64,000 bases of DNA from Cellulomonas fimi. GTDB lineage: Bacteria > Actinomycetota > Actinomycetes > Actinomycetales > Cellulomonadaceae. Below are positions 1 through 9,785 of this stretch, piece after piece. The translations under genes were made by a program, and so were the position numbers. The DNA lies in assembly GCF_012952065.1 (NCBI RefSeq), contig NZ_JABCJJ010000005.1:119732-183731 (forward strand). Direction: 5' to 3'. Position 1 is the first letter of the stretch, and every line of letters begins with the position of its first letter. The notes below the pieces were generated by a model that was not told the DNA's origin, did not search any database, and saw only the letters and a program-made list of their open reading frames with translations.

Positions 1-2853
1 CTTGGCGGCGCGGATGACGTCCTGGACGCCGCGGCCGAGCCGCGGGCCCGCCGCGCGCGCGTTCACGGTCAGCCGGCTCGAGACGCCGTACTCGGACGCG
101 CCGGCGTCCGCCACGTCGAGCAGCTCGACGCGCCGGACGTTGAGCTCCGCCTGGATCAGCCCCGTGAGCCCGGCCAGGCGGGCCGGGGACGGGACCGCGA
201 CGCGCAGCTCGCGCAGCGGCTGACGCACGCGCAGACCGTTCGCCTTGCGCAGCCCGAGCCCCACCGAGCAGACCGCGCGCACCGTGTCCATCGCGGCCAC
301 CAGCTCGGCCTCGCCCGGCCGGCTCCCGGCACGGGCGTCGTCGACGAGCGACGGCAGCTCGTCCGCCGTCGGCCAGTCGGTGAGGTGGACGCTCCGCCCG
401 CCGGTCAGCCCGCGCCAGACCTCCTCGGTCAGCAGCGGGGCGAGCGGCGCCATCACGCGCGTGAGGACCTCGAGCGCGGTCCACAGGGTGTTGAACGCGG
501 CCTCGTCCTCGTCCCAGAACCTCTGCCGCGACGTGCGGACGTACCAGTTGGTCAGCACGTCGAGGTGCTCGCGCACGCTCTCGCACGCGCCCGGCACGTC
601 GTACGCGTCGAGCTGGGCGGTCACGGTCGTCACGAGGTCCCGGGTCCGTGCGAGGAGGTACCGGTCCATCGTCGCCAGCCCCGCGACGTCGTCGGCCGTC
701 ACGCGGCGCGCCGCCAGGCCCTCGCCGCCCCGGGCGGCGCCCGCGTACAGCGCGAAGAAGTACCACGTGCTCCACAGCGGGAGCAGGACCTGGCGGACGT
801 TCTCGCGGATGCCCTCCTCCGTCACGACGAGGTTGCCGCCGCGCAGGATCGGCGAGGCCATGAGGAACCAGCGCATCGCGTCCGAGCCGTCGCGCTCGAA
901 GACCTCGCTGACGTCCGGGTAGTTGCGCAGCGACTTGCTCATCTTGCGGCCGTCTGAGCCGAGCACGATGCCGTGGGACACGGCCGTCCGGAACGCCGGC
1001 CGGTCGAACAGCGCCGTCGCGAGGACGTGCAGCGTGTAGAACCAGCCGCGCGTCTGCCCGATGTACTCCGTGATGAAGTCGCCCGGGTAGTGGCGGGTGA
1101 ACCACTCGCGGTTCTCGAACGGGTAGTGCGCCTGGGCGTACGGCATCGAGCCCGAGTCGAACCACACGTCGAGCACGTCGGGGATCCGGCGCATCGTCGA
1201 GGCGCCGGTCGGGTCGTCGGGGTTCGGCCGCGTGAGGTCGTCGATGAACGGCCGGTGCAGGTCCGTCACCTCGACCCCGAAGTCCGCCTCGAGCTCGGCG
1301 ACCGAGCCGTAGACGTCGATGCGCGGGTGCGCCGGGTCGTCGCTGACCCACACCGGGATCGGCGTACCCCAGTACCGGTTGCGCGAGATCGACCAGTCGC
1401 GCGCCCCCGCGAGCCACTTGCCGAACTGCCCCTCCTTGATGTGGTCGGGCACCCACGTGATCTGCTCGTTGAGGTCGACCATGCGGTCACGGAACTCCGA
1501 GACGCGCACGAACCAGCTCGAGACCGCGCGGTAGATCAACGGGTTCCGGCACCGCCAGCAGTGCGGGTAGGAGTGCTCGTACGTCTCGTGGCGGACGACG
1601 ACGGCGCGCCGGTCCGCGGGCGTGGCGGCGAGCGGTCCCGTGCCCGCCTTGAGGTCGGCGATGATCGCCTTGTTCGCCTCGAAGACCTGCTGACCGGCGT
1701 AGTCCGCGACCTCGCTCGTGAACCGGCCCTTGGCGTCGACCGGCACGACCGTCGCGATCCCCGCCGCGCCGCACACCGCCATGTCGTCCTCGCCGAAGGC
1801 CGGGGCGAGGTGCACGAGCCCGGTGCCGTCCTCGGTGGTCACGAAGTCGGCGACGAGCACCTGGTGGGCCTGGGGGTCGCGGCCGGCGAAGTACGGGAAG
1901 ACCGGCGTGTACCGGCGCCCCGCGAGCGCCGTGCCCGGCAGCCTCTCGAGGACCGTGGCGTCCTCGCCCAGCTCCCGCGCGTAGGACGCGAGCCGCGACG
2001 ACGCGATCACGACCCGCTCGCCCGCCCAGGCGCTGGCGTCGCCCGGGGCGACGACGACGTACTCGATCTCGGGCCCGACGGCGACGGCCAGGTTGGAGGG
2101 CAGCGTCCACGGCGTCGTGGTCCAGAGCAGCGCCAGCTCGCCCGTCTCGAGCCGGACCCCGACCGTGAGCGCCGGGTCCTGACGTGACTGGTACACGTCG
2201 TCGTCCATGCGGAGCTCGTGGTTGGACAGCGGCGTCTCGTCGCGCCAGCAGTACGGCAGGACGCGGTAGCCCTCGTAGGCCAGACCCTTGTCGTAGAGCT
2301 GCTTGAAGGCCCAGATGACCGACTCCATGTACGTCAGGTCGAGGGTCTTGTAGTCGTTGTCGAAGTCGACCCACCGCGCCTGCCGGGTCACGTACGCGCG
2401 CCACTCGTCGGTGTACCGGAGCACCGAGGTGCGGCACACCTCGTTGAACGCGGCGATGCCCATCTCGTCGATCTGCGACTTGTCCGCGAAGCCGAGGATC
2501 CGCTCCGCCTCGAGCTCGGCCGGGAGGCCGTGCGTGTCCCAGCCGAACCGGCGCTCGACCCGGTGCCCGCGCTGGGTCTGGTACCGGCCGACGACGTCCT
2601 TGGCGTACCCCGTGAGCAGGTGGCCGTAGTGCGGCAGCCCGTTGGCGAACGGCGGACCGTCGTAGAACACGAACTCGTTGGCGCCGTTCTCGCCGGCGGG
2701 CCTGTTGTCGATCGAGGCCTGGAAGGTCCCGTCCGCCGCCCAGTACGCGAGCACGTCCTTCTCGAGCGCCGGGAGGTCCGGCGACGCGGTGACGGGGGCG
2801 ACGACGTCGTCGTCGCGCGTCGGGTCCGTGGGTCGGTGCAGGGGGTACGCCAT
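1..2853 (-). CDS. ileS: Isoleucyl-tRNA synthetase (3' part cut off by the window edge)
   Basis: Class I aminoacyl-tRNA synthetase that charges tRNA-Ile with isoleucine in the cytoplasm. 951 codons are visible from an ATG start; the C-terminal end lies beyond base 1. The HIGH signature appears as HYGH at about residues 75-78, after GPPFANGLP. The KMSKS loop is at about residue 637, followed by LRNYPDV, with the editing domain between them. The start is supported by GGAG about 10 bases upstream and by the T-box leader. The C-terminal anticodon-binding region is only partly present. The gene is read alone toward the window edge. Identification is secure from the two signatures and the N-terminus, and the T-box specifier (ATC) independently points to isoleucine. 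Confidence 0.97.
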   Translation of the reverse strand, partial: MAYPLHRPTDPTRDDDVVAPVTASPDLPALEKDVLAYWAADGTFQASIDNRPAGENGANEFVFYDGPPFANGLPHYGHLLTGYAKDVVGRYQTQRGHRVERRFGWDTHGLPAELEAERILGFADKSQIDEMGIAAFNEVCRTSVLRYTDEWRAYVTRQARWVDFDNDYKTLDLTYMESVIWAFKQLYDKGLAYEGYRVLPYCWRDETPLSNHELRMDDDVYQSRQDPALTVGVRLETGELALLWTTTPWTLPSNLAVAVGPEIEYVVVAPGDASAWAGERVVIASSRLASYARELGEDATVLERLPGTALAGRRYTPVFPYFAGRDPQAHQVLVADFVTTEDGTGLVHLAPAFGEDDMAVCGAAGIATVVPVDAKGRFTSEVADYAGQQVFEANKAIIADLKAGTGPLAATPADRRAVVVRHETYEHSYPHCWRCRNPLIYRAVSSWFVRVSEFRDRMVDLNEQITWVPDHIKEGQFGKWLAGARDWSISRNRYWGTPIPVWVSDDPAHPRIDVYGSVAELEADFGVEVTDLHRPFIDDLTRPNPDDPTGASTMRRIPDVLDVWFDSGSMPYAQAHYPFENREWFTRHYPGDFITEYIGQTRGWFYTLHVLATALFDRPAFRTAVSHGIVLGSDGRKMSKSLRNYPDVSEVFERDGSDAMRWFLMASPILRGGNLVVTEEGIRENVRQVLLPLWSTWYFFALYAGAARGGEGLAARRVTADDVAGLATMDRYLLARTRDLVTTVTAQLDAYDVPGACESVREHLDVLTNWYVRTSRQRFWDEDEAAFNTLWTALEVLTRVMAPLAPLLTEEVWRGLTGGRSVHLTDWPTADELPSLVDDARAGSRPGEAELVAAMDTVRAVCSVGLGLRKANGLRVRQPLRELRVAVPSPARLAGLTGLIQAELNVRRVELLDVADAGASEYGVSSRLTVNARAAGPRLGRGVQDVIRAAK

Positions 2854-2919
2854 GGTGCCTGGCTCCTGGTCGGTACGTCGGGTGTCGTCGCGTCTGGGCC
2901 ACGAGGACGACAGGCCGTG

Positions 2920-3135
2920 CGCGTCGCGCGCCGCCTGCCGCGGTACCACCCCGCTTGCCGCCGCTCGGCCCCGGAGCCCTGGGGGCTGGCCCGGTGCGTA
3001 TGCGACGACCACTCGACCGGCTGTGACGGGCCACCCGTCCGGTTCTAGTGGGGCTGCGGTGCCGACGTGTGCGCCGGCGCCGAGGCCTGTTCTTCCGGAG
3101 GCTCGCCGGTGATGTCCGGGTCGACGCCTGTGCGG
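2920..3135 (-). promoter_or_regulatory. Isoleucine T-box riboswitch leader of ileS
   Basis: On the minus strand the leader carries the conserved T-box core GGTGGTACCGCGG at 2950-2938, about 85 bases before the ileS ATG. Upstream, a short Stem I has the specifier ATC at 3113-3111, directly followed by ACCGGCGAGC and then CTCCGGAAGAAC, a typical actinobacterial ileS T-box arrangement. No U-tract terminator follows the T-box, so control is probably translational: uncharged tRNA-Ile would stabilise an antisequestrator and free the ribosome-binding site (GGAG at about 2866-2863). The 5' end is approximate; TAGCAT at 3144-3139 is a possible -10 box. Confidence 0.88.
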
Positions 3136-3325
3136 TCATGCTACCCCGCGTGCGAGCCTGCGGCCGGAGCCGGCACGGGGGTCGTCGCGGCCGAGGCGCC
3201 CGCGAACGCGCTGCGCCCCTCGCTGCGACTCGCTGCGCCTCGGCCCCTCAACCCGAGCAGCATGGGCATCCGCGCGCGTCCCCGCGACGGCCGCCCGACC
3301 ATTCGCGCGCGCCGTCCACCCCGGG

Positions 3326-4897
3326 TCAGTGGTTCTGCGGGAACCCCAGGTTGATCCCGCCGTGGCTCGGGTCGAGCCACCGCGACGTCACGACCTTGCC
3401 GCGCGTGAAGAAGTGCACGCCCTCCATCCCGTGCGCGTGCGAGTCGCCGAACAGCGAGCTCTTCCACCCGCCGAACGAGTAGTACGCCATCGGCACGGGG
3501 ATCGGCACGTTCACGCCGATCATGCCGACCTCGACCTCGTTCTGGAACCGCCGGGCGGCGCCGCCGTCGTTGGTGAAGATCGCCGTGCCGTTGCCGTACG
3601 GGTTCGCGTTGATCAGGTGCAGGCCGTCGTCGTACGACTCGACCCGCACCACCGACAGCACGGGGCCGAAGATCTCCTGCTGGTAGATCGACATCGCGGG
3701 CGTGACCCGGTCGAAGAGCGTCGGGCCGAGCCAGAAGCCGTCCGCCTCGCCGTCGGGCTCGACGCCGCGACCGTCGACCACGAGGTCGGCGCCCTCCGCC
3801 TCGCCCGCCGCGACGAAGCCGGCGACCTTGTCGCGGTGCTCGCGCGTCACGAGCGGACCCATGTCGGCGCCGACGCCGTCGCGCACGGCCGCGCCGTCCC
3901 CGGTCCGCAGGCGTCCCATCCGGTCGCGGATCTTCCCGACGAGCTCGTCGGCGACCGGCTCGACGACCACGAGCGCCGAGATCGCCATGCACCGCTCCCC
4001 CGCCGACCCGAACCCGGCGTTCACCGCGGCGTCCGCCGCGAGGTCGAGGTCGGCGTCGGGCAGCACGAGCAGGTGGTTCTTGGCGCCGCCGAGCGCCTGC
4101 ACCCGCTTGCCCGCCGCCGTGCCGCGCTCGTAGACGTACCGGGCGATCGGGGTCGAGCCGACGAACGAGATCGATGCGACGTCGGGGTGGTCGAGCAGCG
4201 CGTCGACCGACTCCTTGGCGCCGTGCACCACGTTGAAGACGCCGTCGGGCAGGCCGGCCTCCCGCCACAGCTCGGCGATCCAGACCGACGCCGACGGGTC
4301 CTTCTCGCTCGGCTTGAGCACGACGGTGTTCCCCGCCGCGATCGCGATCGGGAAGAACCACATGGGCACCATCGCCGGGAAGTTGAACGGGCTGATGATG
4401 CCCACGACGCCGAGGGGCTGGCGGATCGAGTAGACGTCGACGCGCGTCGAGGCGTTCTCGGTGAACCCGCCCTTGAGCAGGTGCGGGATGCCGCACGCGA
4501 ACTCGACCACCTCGAGCCCGCGGGACACCTCGCCGAGCGCGTCGGACAGGACCTTGCCGTGCTCGGCCGTGAGGATCGCGGCGAGCTCCTCCTTGCGCGC
4601 GTTGAGGAGCTCACGGAACGCGAAGAGCACCTGCCCGCGCCTGCTGAGCGCGGTGTCGCGCCACGCCGGGAACGCGGTGCGGGCCGCGGCGACCGCGGCG
4701 TCGACGTCGGCCGCGGTGCCCAGCGGGACGCGGCCCGAGACGCGCCCGGTCGCCGGGTTGGTCACGGCGGCCGTGGGCGCGCCGTCGGCCGGCGGCACCG
4801 CTCGGCCGCCGATCCAGTGCGGGATCAGCACGGGGGCGACGCCGCCGTCGCCCGAGCGCTCGTCGGTACCGGGGGTGGTCGAGATCGCGGTGCTCAT
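3326..4897 (-). CDS. mmsA: CoA-acylating (methyl)malonate-semialdehyde dehydrogenase
   Basis: An aldehyde dehydrogenase superfamily protein of 523 aa that converts malonate or methylmalonate semialdehyde plus CoA and NAD+ to acetyl- or propionyl-CoA and CO2. The catalytic Cys is about residue 303 in the motif GERCMAIS, typical of the MmsA/IolA family. ISPFNFPAMVPMWFFP at about 168-183 is a family hallmark, and the length is normal. The ATG has GAAGG about 9 bases upstream. It lies 84 bases downstream of the SDR gene as the last gene of the minus-strand catabolic block. With dihydropyrimidinase, beta-ureidopropionase and an aminotransferase upstream, its likely job here is oxidising malonate semialdehyde from beta-alanine to acetyl-CoA. 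Valine or inositol catabolism are alternatives. Confidence 0.93.
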   Translation of the reverse strand: MSTAISTTPGTDERSGDGGVAPVLIPHWIGGRAVPPADGAPTAAVTNPATGRVSGRVPLGTAADVDAAVAAARTAFPAWRDTALSRRGQVLFAFRELLNARKEELAAILTAEHGKVLSDALGEVSRGLEVVEFACGIPHLLKGGFTENASTRVDVYSIRQPLGVVGIISPFNFPAMVPMWFFPIAIAAGNTVVLKPSEKDPSASVWIAELWREAGLPDGVFNVVHGAKESVDALLDHPDVASISFVGSTPIARYVYERGTAAGKRVQALGGAKNHLLVLPDADLDLAADAAVNAGFGSAGERCMAISALVVVEPVADELVGKIRDRMGRLRTGDGAAVRDGVGADMGPLVTREHRDKVAGFVAAGEAEGADLVVDGRGVEPDGEADGFWLGPTLFDRVTPAMSIYQQEIFGPVLSVVRVESYDDGLHLINANPYGNGTAIFTNDGGAARRFQNEVEVGMIGVNVPIPVPMAYYSFGGWKSSLFGDSHAHGMEGVHFFTRGKVVTSRWLDPSHGGINLGFPQNH

Positions 4898-4981
4898 GGT
4901 GGTCGCCTTCGTCGGAGGTGAGCGGGTGGTGAGCGGGAGTGCCGTCCGCAGCGGGGTCGGTGCCGCGCGCTGGACCCGAGG

Positions 4982-5782
4982 CTACGCCCGGGCCACCTGG
5001 GTGTTCGAGACCTGCGCACGCGGCCGGAGCACGAGGAGGTCGACGTTCACGTGGTGCGGTCGGGTGAGGGCCCAGACGATCGTGTCGGCCACGTCCTGCG
5101 CCGTCAGCGGCGCGTCGACGCCCGCGTAGACCGCCTCGGCGGCCGCGGCGTCGCCGCCGAAGCGCTTGAGCGAGAACTCGTCGGTGCGCACCATGCCGGG
5201 CGCGATCTCGATGACGCGGACCGGCTCGCCGATCAGCTCGAGGCGCAGCGTCGTGGCGATCTGCCGCTCGGCGTGCTTGGCCGCGACGTAGCCGCCGCCG
5301 CCCGGGTAGGTGCCGAGTGCGGCGGTCGAGGTGATCACGAGGACGTCGCCGCGCCCGCTCGCCCGCAGCGCCGGGAGCAGCCTCTGCGTGACGCGCAGCG
5401 TGCCGAGCACGTTGAGCTCGAGCATCGCGCGCCAGTCCTCGACGCTGCCGCTCGCCACCGGGTCCGCCCCGATCGCTCCGCCCGCGCCGTTGACCAGAGC
5501 GTGCACAGGCCCGGCCGCCGTCACCTCGGCGACCAGCCGCGCGACGTCGTCGTCGGACGTCACGTCGGCGACGAGCGGTGTGGCGCCCGTCTCGGCCGCG
5601 AGCGCGGCGAGCCGGTCCGCGCGCCGGGCCACCGCGACGACGTCCCAGCCGGCGGCGACCAGGCCGCGCACCGTGGCGGCCCCGATGCCCGACGACGCCC
5701 CCGTCACCACGGCGCGGAGACGCTCGAACCCTCCCGTCCGCGACGACACCTCGGCAGGAACCGACGGCTGCGCGGCCGTCAC
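4982..5782 (-). CDS. SDR-family oxidoreductase, YdfG-like (probable malonate-semialdehyde/3-hydroxy acid dehydrogenase)
   Basis: A short-chain dehydrogenase of 266 aa. The Rossmann cofactor motif is TGASSGIG at about residues 28-35. ARRADRL follows strand 2, which suggests NADP(H). The catalytic Tyr and Lys lie in GGYVAAKHA. The C-terminus, from APGMVRTDEFSLKRFGG to PHHVNVDLLVLRP, resembles E. coli YdfG, which reduces malonate semialdehyde to 3-hydroxypropionate in pyrimidine use. The chosen GTG start overlaps the stop of the upstream aminotransferase by 4 bases (GTGA), so the two are probably translationally coupled. The coupling suggests it acts on the aldehyde that the aminotransferase makes, as a reductive exit beside the oxidative one (MmsA). 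Substrate is inferred from context and similarity. Confidence 0.85.
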   Translation of the reverse strand: MTAAQPSVPAEVSSRTGGFERLRAVVTGASSGIGAATVRGLVAAGWDVVAVARRADRLAALAAETGATPLVADVTSDDDVARLVAEVTAAGPVHALVNGAGGAIGADPVASGSVEDWRAMLELNVLGTLRVTQRLLPALRASGRGDVLVITSTAALGTYPGGGGYVAAKHAERQIATTLRLELIGEPVRVIEIAPGMVRTDEFSLKRFGGDAAAAEAVYAGVDAPLTAQDVADTIVWALTRPHHVNVDLLVLRPRAQVSNTQVARA

Positions 5783-7140
5783 AGGCCCGCCTCGACGACC
5801 GAGAGGGCCTCGTCGTAGACGGCCAGCGCACGGCCGACCTCGTCGTCGGTCACGACGCACGGCGGCACGACGTGGATCCGGTTCTCCGCGAGGAACGGCA
5901 GCAGCCGTCGCGCCATGAGCTCGGACTTGAGCTGCCCCATGACCGCGGCCGGGACCGGCTCGCGGGTCGCGCGGTCGGCGACGAGCTCGAGGGCCCAGAA
6001 CACGCCCAGCCCCCGCACCTCGCCGATCATCGGGTGGCGCTCGGCGAGGTCGCGCAGCCCCGGCCCGAGGACCTCCGCGCCGATCCGGGCCGCGTTGGCC
6101 ACGATCCCCTCCGACTCCATGGCCGCGAGCGCCGCGACGATCGACGCCATCGCGAGCGGGTGCCCGGAGTACGTCAGCCCGCCCGGGAACACCCGCTCGT
6201 CGAACGTGGCGGCGATCTCGTCCGAGAGGATCACGCCGCCGACCGGGACGTACCCCGAGTTGACCCCCTTGGCGAACGTGATGAGGTCGGGCCGCACGTC
6301 GAACCGGTCGAACGCGAACCACGAGCCGGCCCGGCCGAACCCCGCCATCACCTCGTCGAGGACCAGGACGATCCCGTAGCGGTCGGCGATCTCGCGCACG
6401 CCCGGCAGGTACCCGGGCGGCGGCACGAGCACCCCGGCGGTGCCGACCACGGTCTCGAGGAGGATCGCGGCGATCGACCCCGGCCCCTCGGCCTGGATGA
6501 CGCGCTCGAGGTGGTGCAGGGCGCGCTCGGTCTCCTGCTCCGCGCTGGTCGACCAGAACTCCGAGCGGTAGGGGTACGGCCCGAAGAAGTGCACGTGGCC
6601 GCGCGCGTACTCGTTCGGGATGCGGCGCCAGTCCCCCGTCGCGACGATCGCCGCGCCGGTGTTGCCGTGGTACGAGCGGTAGGTCGAGAGCACCTTGTCG
6701 CGTCCCGTGTGCAGGCGTGCCATGCGCAGCGCGTTCTCGTTGGCGTCGGCGCCGCCGTTGGTGAAGAAGACCTTCGACATCCCGCCCGGCGCGTGACCCA
6801 CGATCGCCCGCGCGGCGAGCCCGCGGGCGAGGTCCGCGTTCGCGGGCGCGACCGTCGGCAGGACGTCGGCCTGCTCCTGGATCGCCGCGACCACGGCGGG
6901 GTGCCGGTGGCCGATGTTCACGTTGACCAGCTGGCTCGAGAAGTCCAGGTAGGTGGTGCCGTCGAAGTCCCAGACCTCGCACCCGAGCCCACCGGCGACC
7001 GCGAGCGGGGCGAGCGTCGCCTGGGCGGACCAGGAGTGGAAGACGTGGGCGCGGTCGAGCTCGAGCGCGAGCTCGCCGTCGGCGGTGCGGGAGGAGGGGC
7101 CGGTCTGCTCGGTCCCGGTCTGCTGTGTCACTGTGCTCAA
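5779..7140 (-). CDS. Class III aminotransferase (probable beta-alanine or omega-amino acid transaminase)
   Basis: A PLP-dependent fold-type I aminotransferase of about 453 aa. The PLP lysine is about residue 291 in LITFAKGVNSGYVPVGG. LVLDEVMAGFGR at about 260-271 carries the Asp that contacts the pyridine nitrogen, and TNGGADANENA at about 127-137 is the cofactor-phosphate region. Its place between pyrimidine-ring hydrolases and malonate-semialdehyde enzymes suggests it turns beta-alanine plus pyruvate or 2-oxoglutarate into malonate semialdehyde. The longest frame starts at TTG (7140); a GTG three codons in (7131) is an equally good start. The start region lies in a 12-base direct repeat. 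The 3' end overlaps the SDR gene by 4 bases. Omega-transaminases of other substrate range cannot be excluded. Confidence 0.9.
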   Translation of the reverse strand: MSTVTQQTGTEQTGPSSRTADGELALELDRAHVFHSWSAQATLAPLAVAGGLGCEVWDFDGTTYLDFSSQLVNVNIGHRHPAVVAAIQEQADVLPTVAPANADLARGLAARAIVGHAPGGMSKVFFTNGGADANENALRMARLHTGRDKVLSTYRSYHGNTGAAIVATGDWRRIPNEYARGHVHFFGPYPYRSEFWSTSAEQETERALHHLERVIQAEGPGSIAAILLETVVGTAGVLVPPPGYLPGVREIADRYGIVLVLDEVMAGFGRAGSWFAFDRFDVRPDLITFAKGVNSGYVPVGGVILSDEIAATFDERVFPGGLTYSGHPLAMASIVAALAAMESEGIVANAARIGAEVLGPGLRDLAERHPMIGEVRGLGVFWALELVADRATREPVPAAVMGQLKSELMARRLLPFLAENRIHVVPPCVVTDDEVGRALAVYDEALSVVEAGL

Positions 7141-7156
7141 CCCATCACTGTGCTCA
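7128..7156. repeat. Two 12-bp direct repeats around the aminotransferase start
   Basis: TCACTGTGCTCA occurs at 7128-7139 and again at 7145-7156, a 17-base period. The first copy covers the putative TTG/GTG start codons and the second lies just upstream. It may be a small tandem duplication or a protein-binding site; there is no direct evidence for either. Confidence 0.8.
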
Positions 7157-7270
7157 GGCCTGTCCCCAGGCGCCGGAGGAGGGCCGTCGCTCGCGCGACG
7201 CCGCTGGCGTCGATCCTGCCCGATGGCGCGCGCTCCGTGCCGCGCTGGGGCCGTCGGCGCGCCACCGGGC

Positions 7271-8341
7271 TCAGCCCGGCACGACGGCGGACGGCTGCGG
7301 GTCGGGGGCGACCAGCGCGACGGGCGGGCGCCGGACGGCGGGGATCACCGTCTCGCCGTACACGCGGAGCGTCTCCTCCTTGTTGTCGTGCTGGAGGTAG
7401 CCGGCGAACTGGTCGACGCCGAGCGCGCGCAGCTCCTCGAGACGCTCGACGTGCTGGGCCGCGGTCCCGAGCAGGCAGAACCGGTCGACGATCTCGTCGG
7501 GCACGAACTCGGCGTGCGTGTTGCCCGCGCGACCGTGCTGGTTGTAGTCGTAGCCCTGCCGGCCCGCGATGTAGTCGGTGAGGGCCCGCGGGATCCCGGC
7601 CGCGGCGTCGGCCCCGTACCGCGCGACGATGTCGGCGACGTGGTTGCCGACCATGCCGCCGAACCAGCGGCACTGGTCGCGCATGTGGGCGCGCGACGAC
7701 GGCGTGTCCGCCCCGACGTACATGGGCGCCGCGACGCAGAACCGGACGGCCGCGGGGTCGCGCCCTGCCCGTTCGGCCGCCTCGCGCACCACCCGGATCG
7801 TCCACGCGGCGATGTCGGGGTCCGCGAGCTGCAGGATGAAGCCGTCGCCCACCTCGCCGGCCAGCCGCAGCGCGAGCGGGCCGTAGGCCGCGACCCACAC
7901 GTCGAGGCGCGACCCCTCGCTCCACGGGAAGCGCAGCTCGACGCCGTTGACCTCCACGGGGCGGCTGTTCGCCAGCTCCCGGATCACGTGGATCGACTCG
8001 CGCAGCGTCGCGAGGCTCGTCGGCTTCCCGTTGAGGACCCGGACCGCGGAGTCGCCGCGCCCGATGCCGCAGATCGTCCGGTTGCCGAACATCTCGTTGA
8101 GCGTCGCGAACAGCGAGGCCGTCACCGTCCAGTCCCGCGTCGCGGGGTTCGTCACCATCGGACCCACCGTGACCTTGCGCGTCGCGGCGAGGATCTGCGA
8201 GTAGATGACGAACGGCTCCTGCCAGAGCAGGTGGGAGTCGAACGTCCAGACGTGGCTGAACCCCTGGGTCTCGGCGAGCCGCGCGAGCTCGATCGTGCGG
8301 GCGGCGGGCGGATTGGTCTGCAGGACGACGCCGAGATCCAT
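7271..8341 (-). CDS. LLM-class (F420- or flavin-dependent) oxidoreductase in the pyrimidine catabolic block
   Basis: A luciferase-like monooxygenase superfamily TIM-barrel protein of 356 aa, starting MDLGVVLQTNPPAARTIE. Recognisable features are WTFDSHLLWQEPFV at about 32-45, GPMVTNPATRDW at about 60-71, and ICGIGRGDSAVR at about 91-102, the region that usually meets the cofactor phosphate. It resembles a subfamily often annotated as F420-dependent and found beside dihydropyrimidinases. The ATG lies 11 bases after the dihydropyrimidinase stop, so both probably share one transcript. It sits where a dihydropyrimidine dehydrogenase would be expected. RutA, the uracil monooxygenase, belongs to the same superfamily, so a redox step on the pyrimidine ring is plausible but unproven. 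Whether it uses F420 or FMN cannot be read from sequence. Confidence 0.85.
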   Translation of the reverse strand: MDLGVVLQTNPPAARTIELARLAETQGFSHVWTFDSHLLWQEPFVIYSQILAATRKVTVGPMVTNPATRDWTVTASLFATLNEMFGNRTICGIGRGDSAVRVLNGKPTSLATLRESIHVIRELANSRPVEVNGVELRFPWSEGSRLDVWVAAYGPLALRLAGEVGDGFILQLADPDIAAWTIRVVREAAERAGRDPAAVRFCVAAPMYVGADTPSSRAHMRDQCRWFGGMVGNHVADIVARYGADAAAGIPRALTDYIAGRQGYDYNQHGRAGNTHAEFVPDEIVDRFCLLGTAAQHVERLEELRALGVDQFAGYLQHDNKEETLRVYGETVIPAVRRPPVALVAPDPQPSAVVPG

Positions 8342-8352
8342 GCGGGCTCCCC

Positions 8353-9774
8353 TCAGAGCAGGTACTGGGACAGGCCACGAGGCACGTACCGGCCGTGGCC
8401 GGCGCGGCCGTGGAACTGCCCGCCGTCGATCACGACCGTGCCGCGCGACAGCACCGTGTCGACATGCCCGTCGATCTCGAAGCCCTCCCACGCGGAGTGG
8501 TCCATGTTCATGTGGTGCGTCTTGCCGAGCCCGATGCTGGTGCGGCCCGCGGGGTCGTAGACGACGACGTCGGCGTCGGCCCCGGGGGCCAGGACCCCCT
8601 TGGTGCCGTGCAGACCGAACATCCGGGCCGGCGTCGTGCAGCAGAGCTCGACCCAGCGCTCGAGCGAGATCCGCCCGTCGACGACGCCCTGGTACAGCAG
8701 GTCCATGCGGTGCTCGACGCCGCCGATGCCGTTGGGGATCTTCGAGAAGTCCCCGAGCCCCAGCTCCTTCTGGTCCTTCATGCAGAACGGGCAGTGGTCG
8801 GTCGAGACGACCTGGGCGTCGTTCGTGCGCAGCGCGCGCCACAGCTCCTCCTGGTGCCCCTCGGCCCGCGAACGCAGCGGCGTCGAGCAGACCCACTTCG
8901 CGCCCTCGAAGCCCGGCGCGCCGAGCTGCTCCTCGAGCGAGAGGTAGAGGTACTGCGGGCACGTCTCGGCGAAGACGTTCTTGCCGAGGTTCCGCGCCGC
9001 GGCGACCTGCGCGATGGCCTGCTTCGCCGAGACGTGGACGACGTAGAGCGGCGCGCCCGTGAGGTCGGCCAGCATGATCGCGCGGTGCGTGGCCTCCTCC
9101 TCGAGCTGCCACGGGCGCGAGACGCCGTGGAAGTACGGGCTCGTCTCGCCGCGGGCCAGGTGCTGGGCCACGAGGGTGTCGATCGCGGGCCCGTTCTCGG
9201 CGTGCATCATGACGACGGACCCGTTGTCGGCCGCCTTCTGCATCGCGCGCAGGATCTGGTCGTCGGTCGAGTAGAAGACGCCCGGGTACGCCATGAACAG
9301 CTTGATGCTCGTGACGCCCTCGGTGACGAGCTCGTCCATCGCCTTGAGGGAGTCGTCGTCCACGCCGCCGACGATCTGGTGGAACGCGTAGTCGATCGCG
9401 CAGCGCCCGGCCGCCTTCTCGTGCCACGCCGCGAGCCCGTCGAGGACGCGCTCGCCCTGCCGCTGCACGGCGAAGTCGATGATCGTGGTCGTGCCGCCCC
9501 ACGCGGCCGCGGCGGTGCCGGTCTCGAACGTGTCGGACGCGAAGGTGCCGCCGAACGGCAGCTCCATGTGCGTGTGCGCGTCGACGCCGCCCGGGATGAC
9601 GTACTTGCCGGTCGCGTCGATCACGCGGTCGACGCCGGCCGCGAGGTCGGCGCCCAGGGCGGTGAACCCCGGGGCGACCAGCGCCGCGATCGTCTCGCCG
9701 TCGACCAGCACGTCGGCGCGGGCGCGCCCGGTCGCGTTGACGACGGTGCCGCCGGTGATGAGGGTGGTGGTCAT
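8353..9774 (-). CDS. hydA: Dihydropyrimidinase / D-hydantoinase
   Basis: A cyclic amidohydrolase of 473 aa that opens 5,6-dihydrouracil or dihydrothymine to the N-carbamoyl beta-amino acid. Metal ligands are visible: DAHTHM at about 65-70, the carbamylated Lys at about 158 in SIKLFMAYPG, MMHAENG near 195, HVSAKQA near 250, and STDHCPF near 325. C-terminal GVLAPGADADVVVYDP is typical of the amidohydrolase beta-sandwich domain. It starts at ATG 11 bases after the beta-ureidopropionase stop and ends 11 bases before the LLM gene, so these three form a tight operon. Hydantoinase activity is a known side activity of the family; the neighbours favour true dihydropyrimidine breakdown. Confidence 0.95.
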   Translation of the reverse strand: MTTTLITGGTVVNATGRARADVLVDGETIAALVAPGFTALGADLAAGVDRVIDATGKYVIPGGVDAHTHMELPFGGTFASDTFETGTAAAAWGGTTTIIDFAVQRQGERVLDGLAAWHEKAAGRCAIDYAFHQIVGGVDDDSLKAMDELVTEGVTSIKLFMAYPGVFYSTDDQILRAMQKAADNGSVVMMHAENGPAIDTLVAQHLARGETSPYFHGVSRPWQLEEEATHRAIMLADLTGAPLYVVHVSAKQAIAQVAAARNLGKNVFAETCPQYLYLSLEEQLGAPGFEGAKWVCSTPLRSRAEGHQEELWRALRTNDAQVVSTDHCPFCMKDQKELGLGDFSKIPNGIGGVEHRMDLLYQGVVDGRISLERWVELCCTTPARMFGLHGTKGVLAPGADADVVVYDPAGRTSIGLGKTHHMNMDHSAWEGFEIDGHVDTVLSRGTVVIDGGQFHGRAGHGRYVPRGLSQYLL

Positions 9775-9785
9775 CGCGCGGCCCC

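Noticed and set aside
3141..3325. Possible coding remnant between the ileS leader and mmsA
   Set aside because: Frames are open only because of GC bias; no motif or ribosome site is present.
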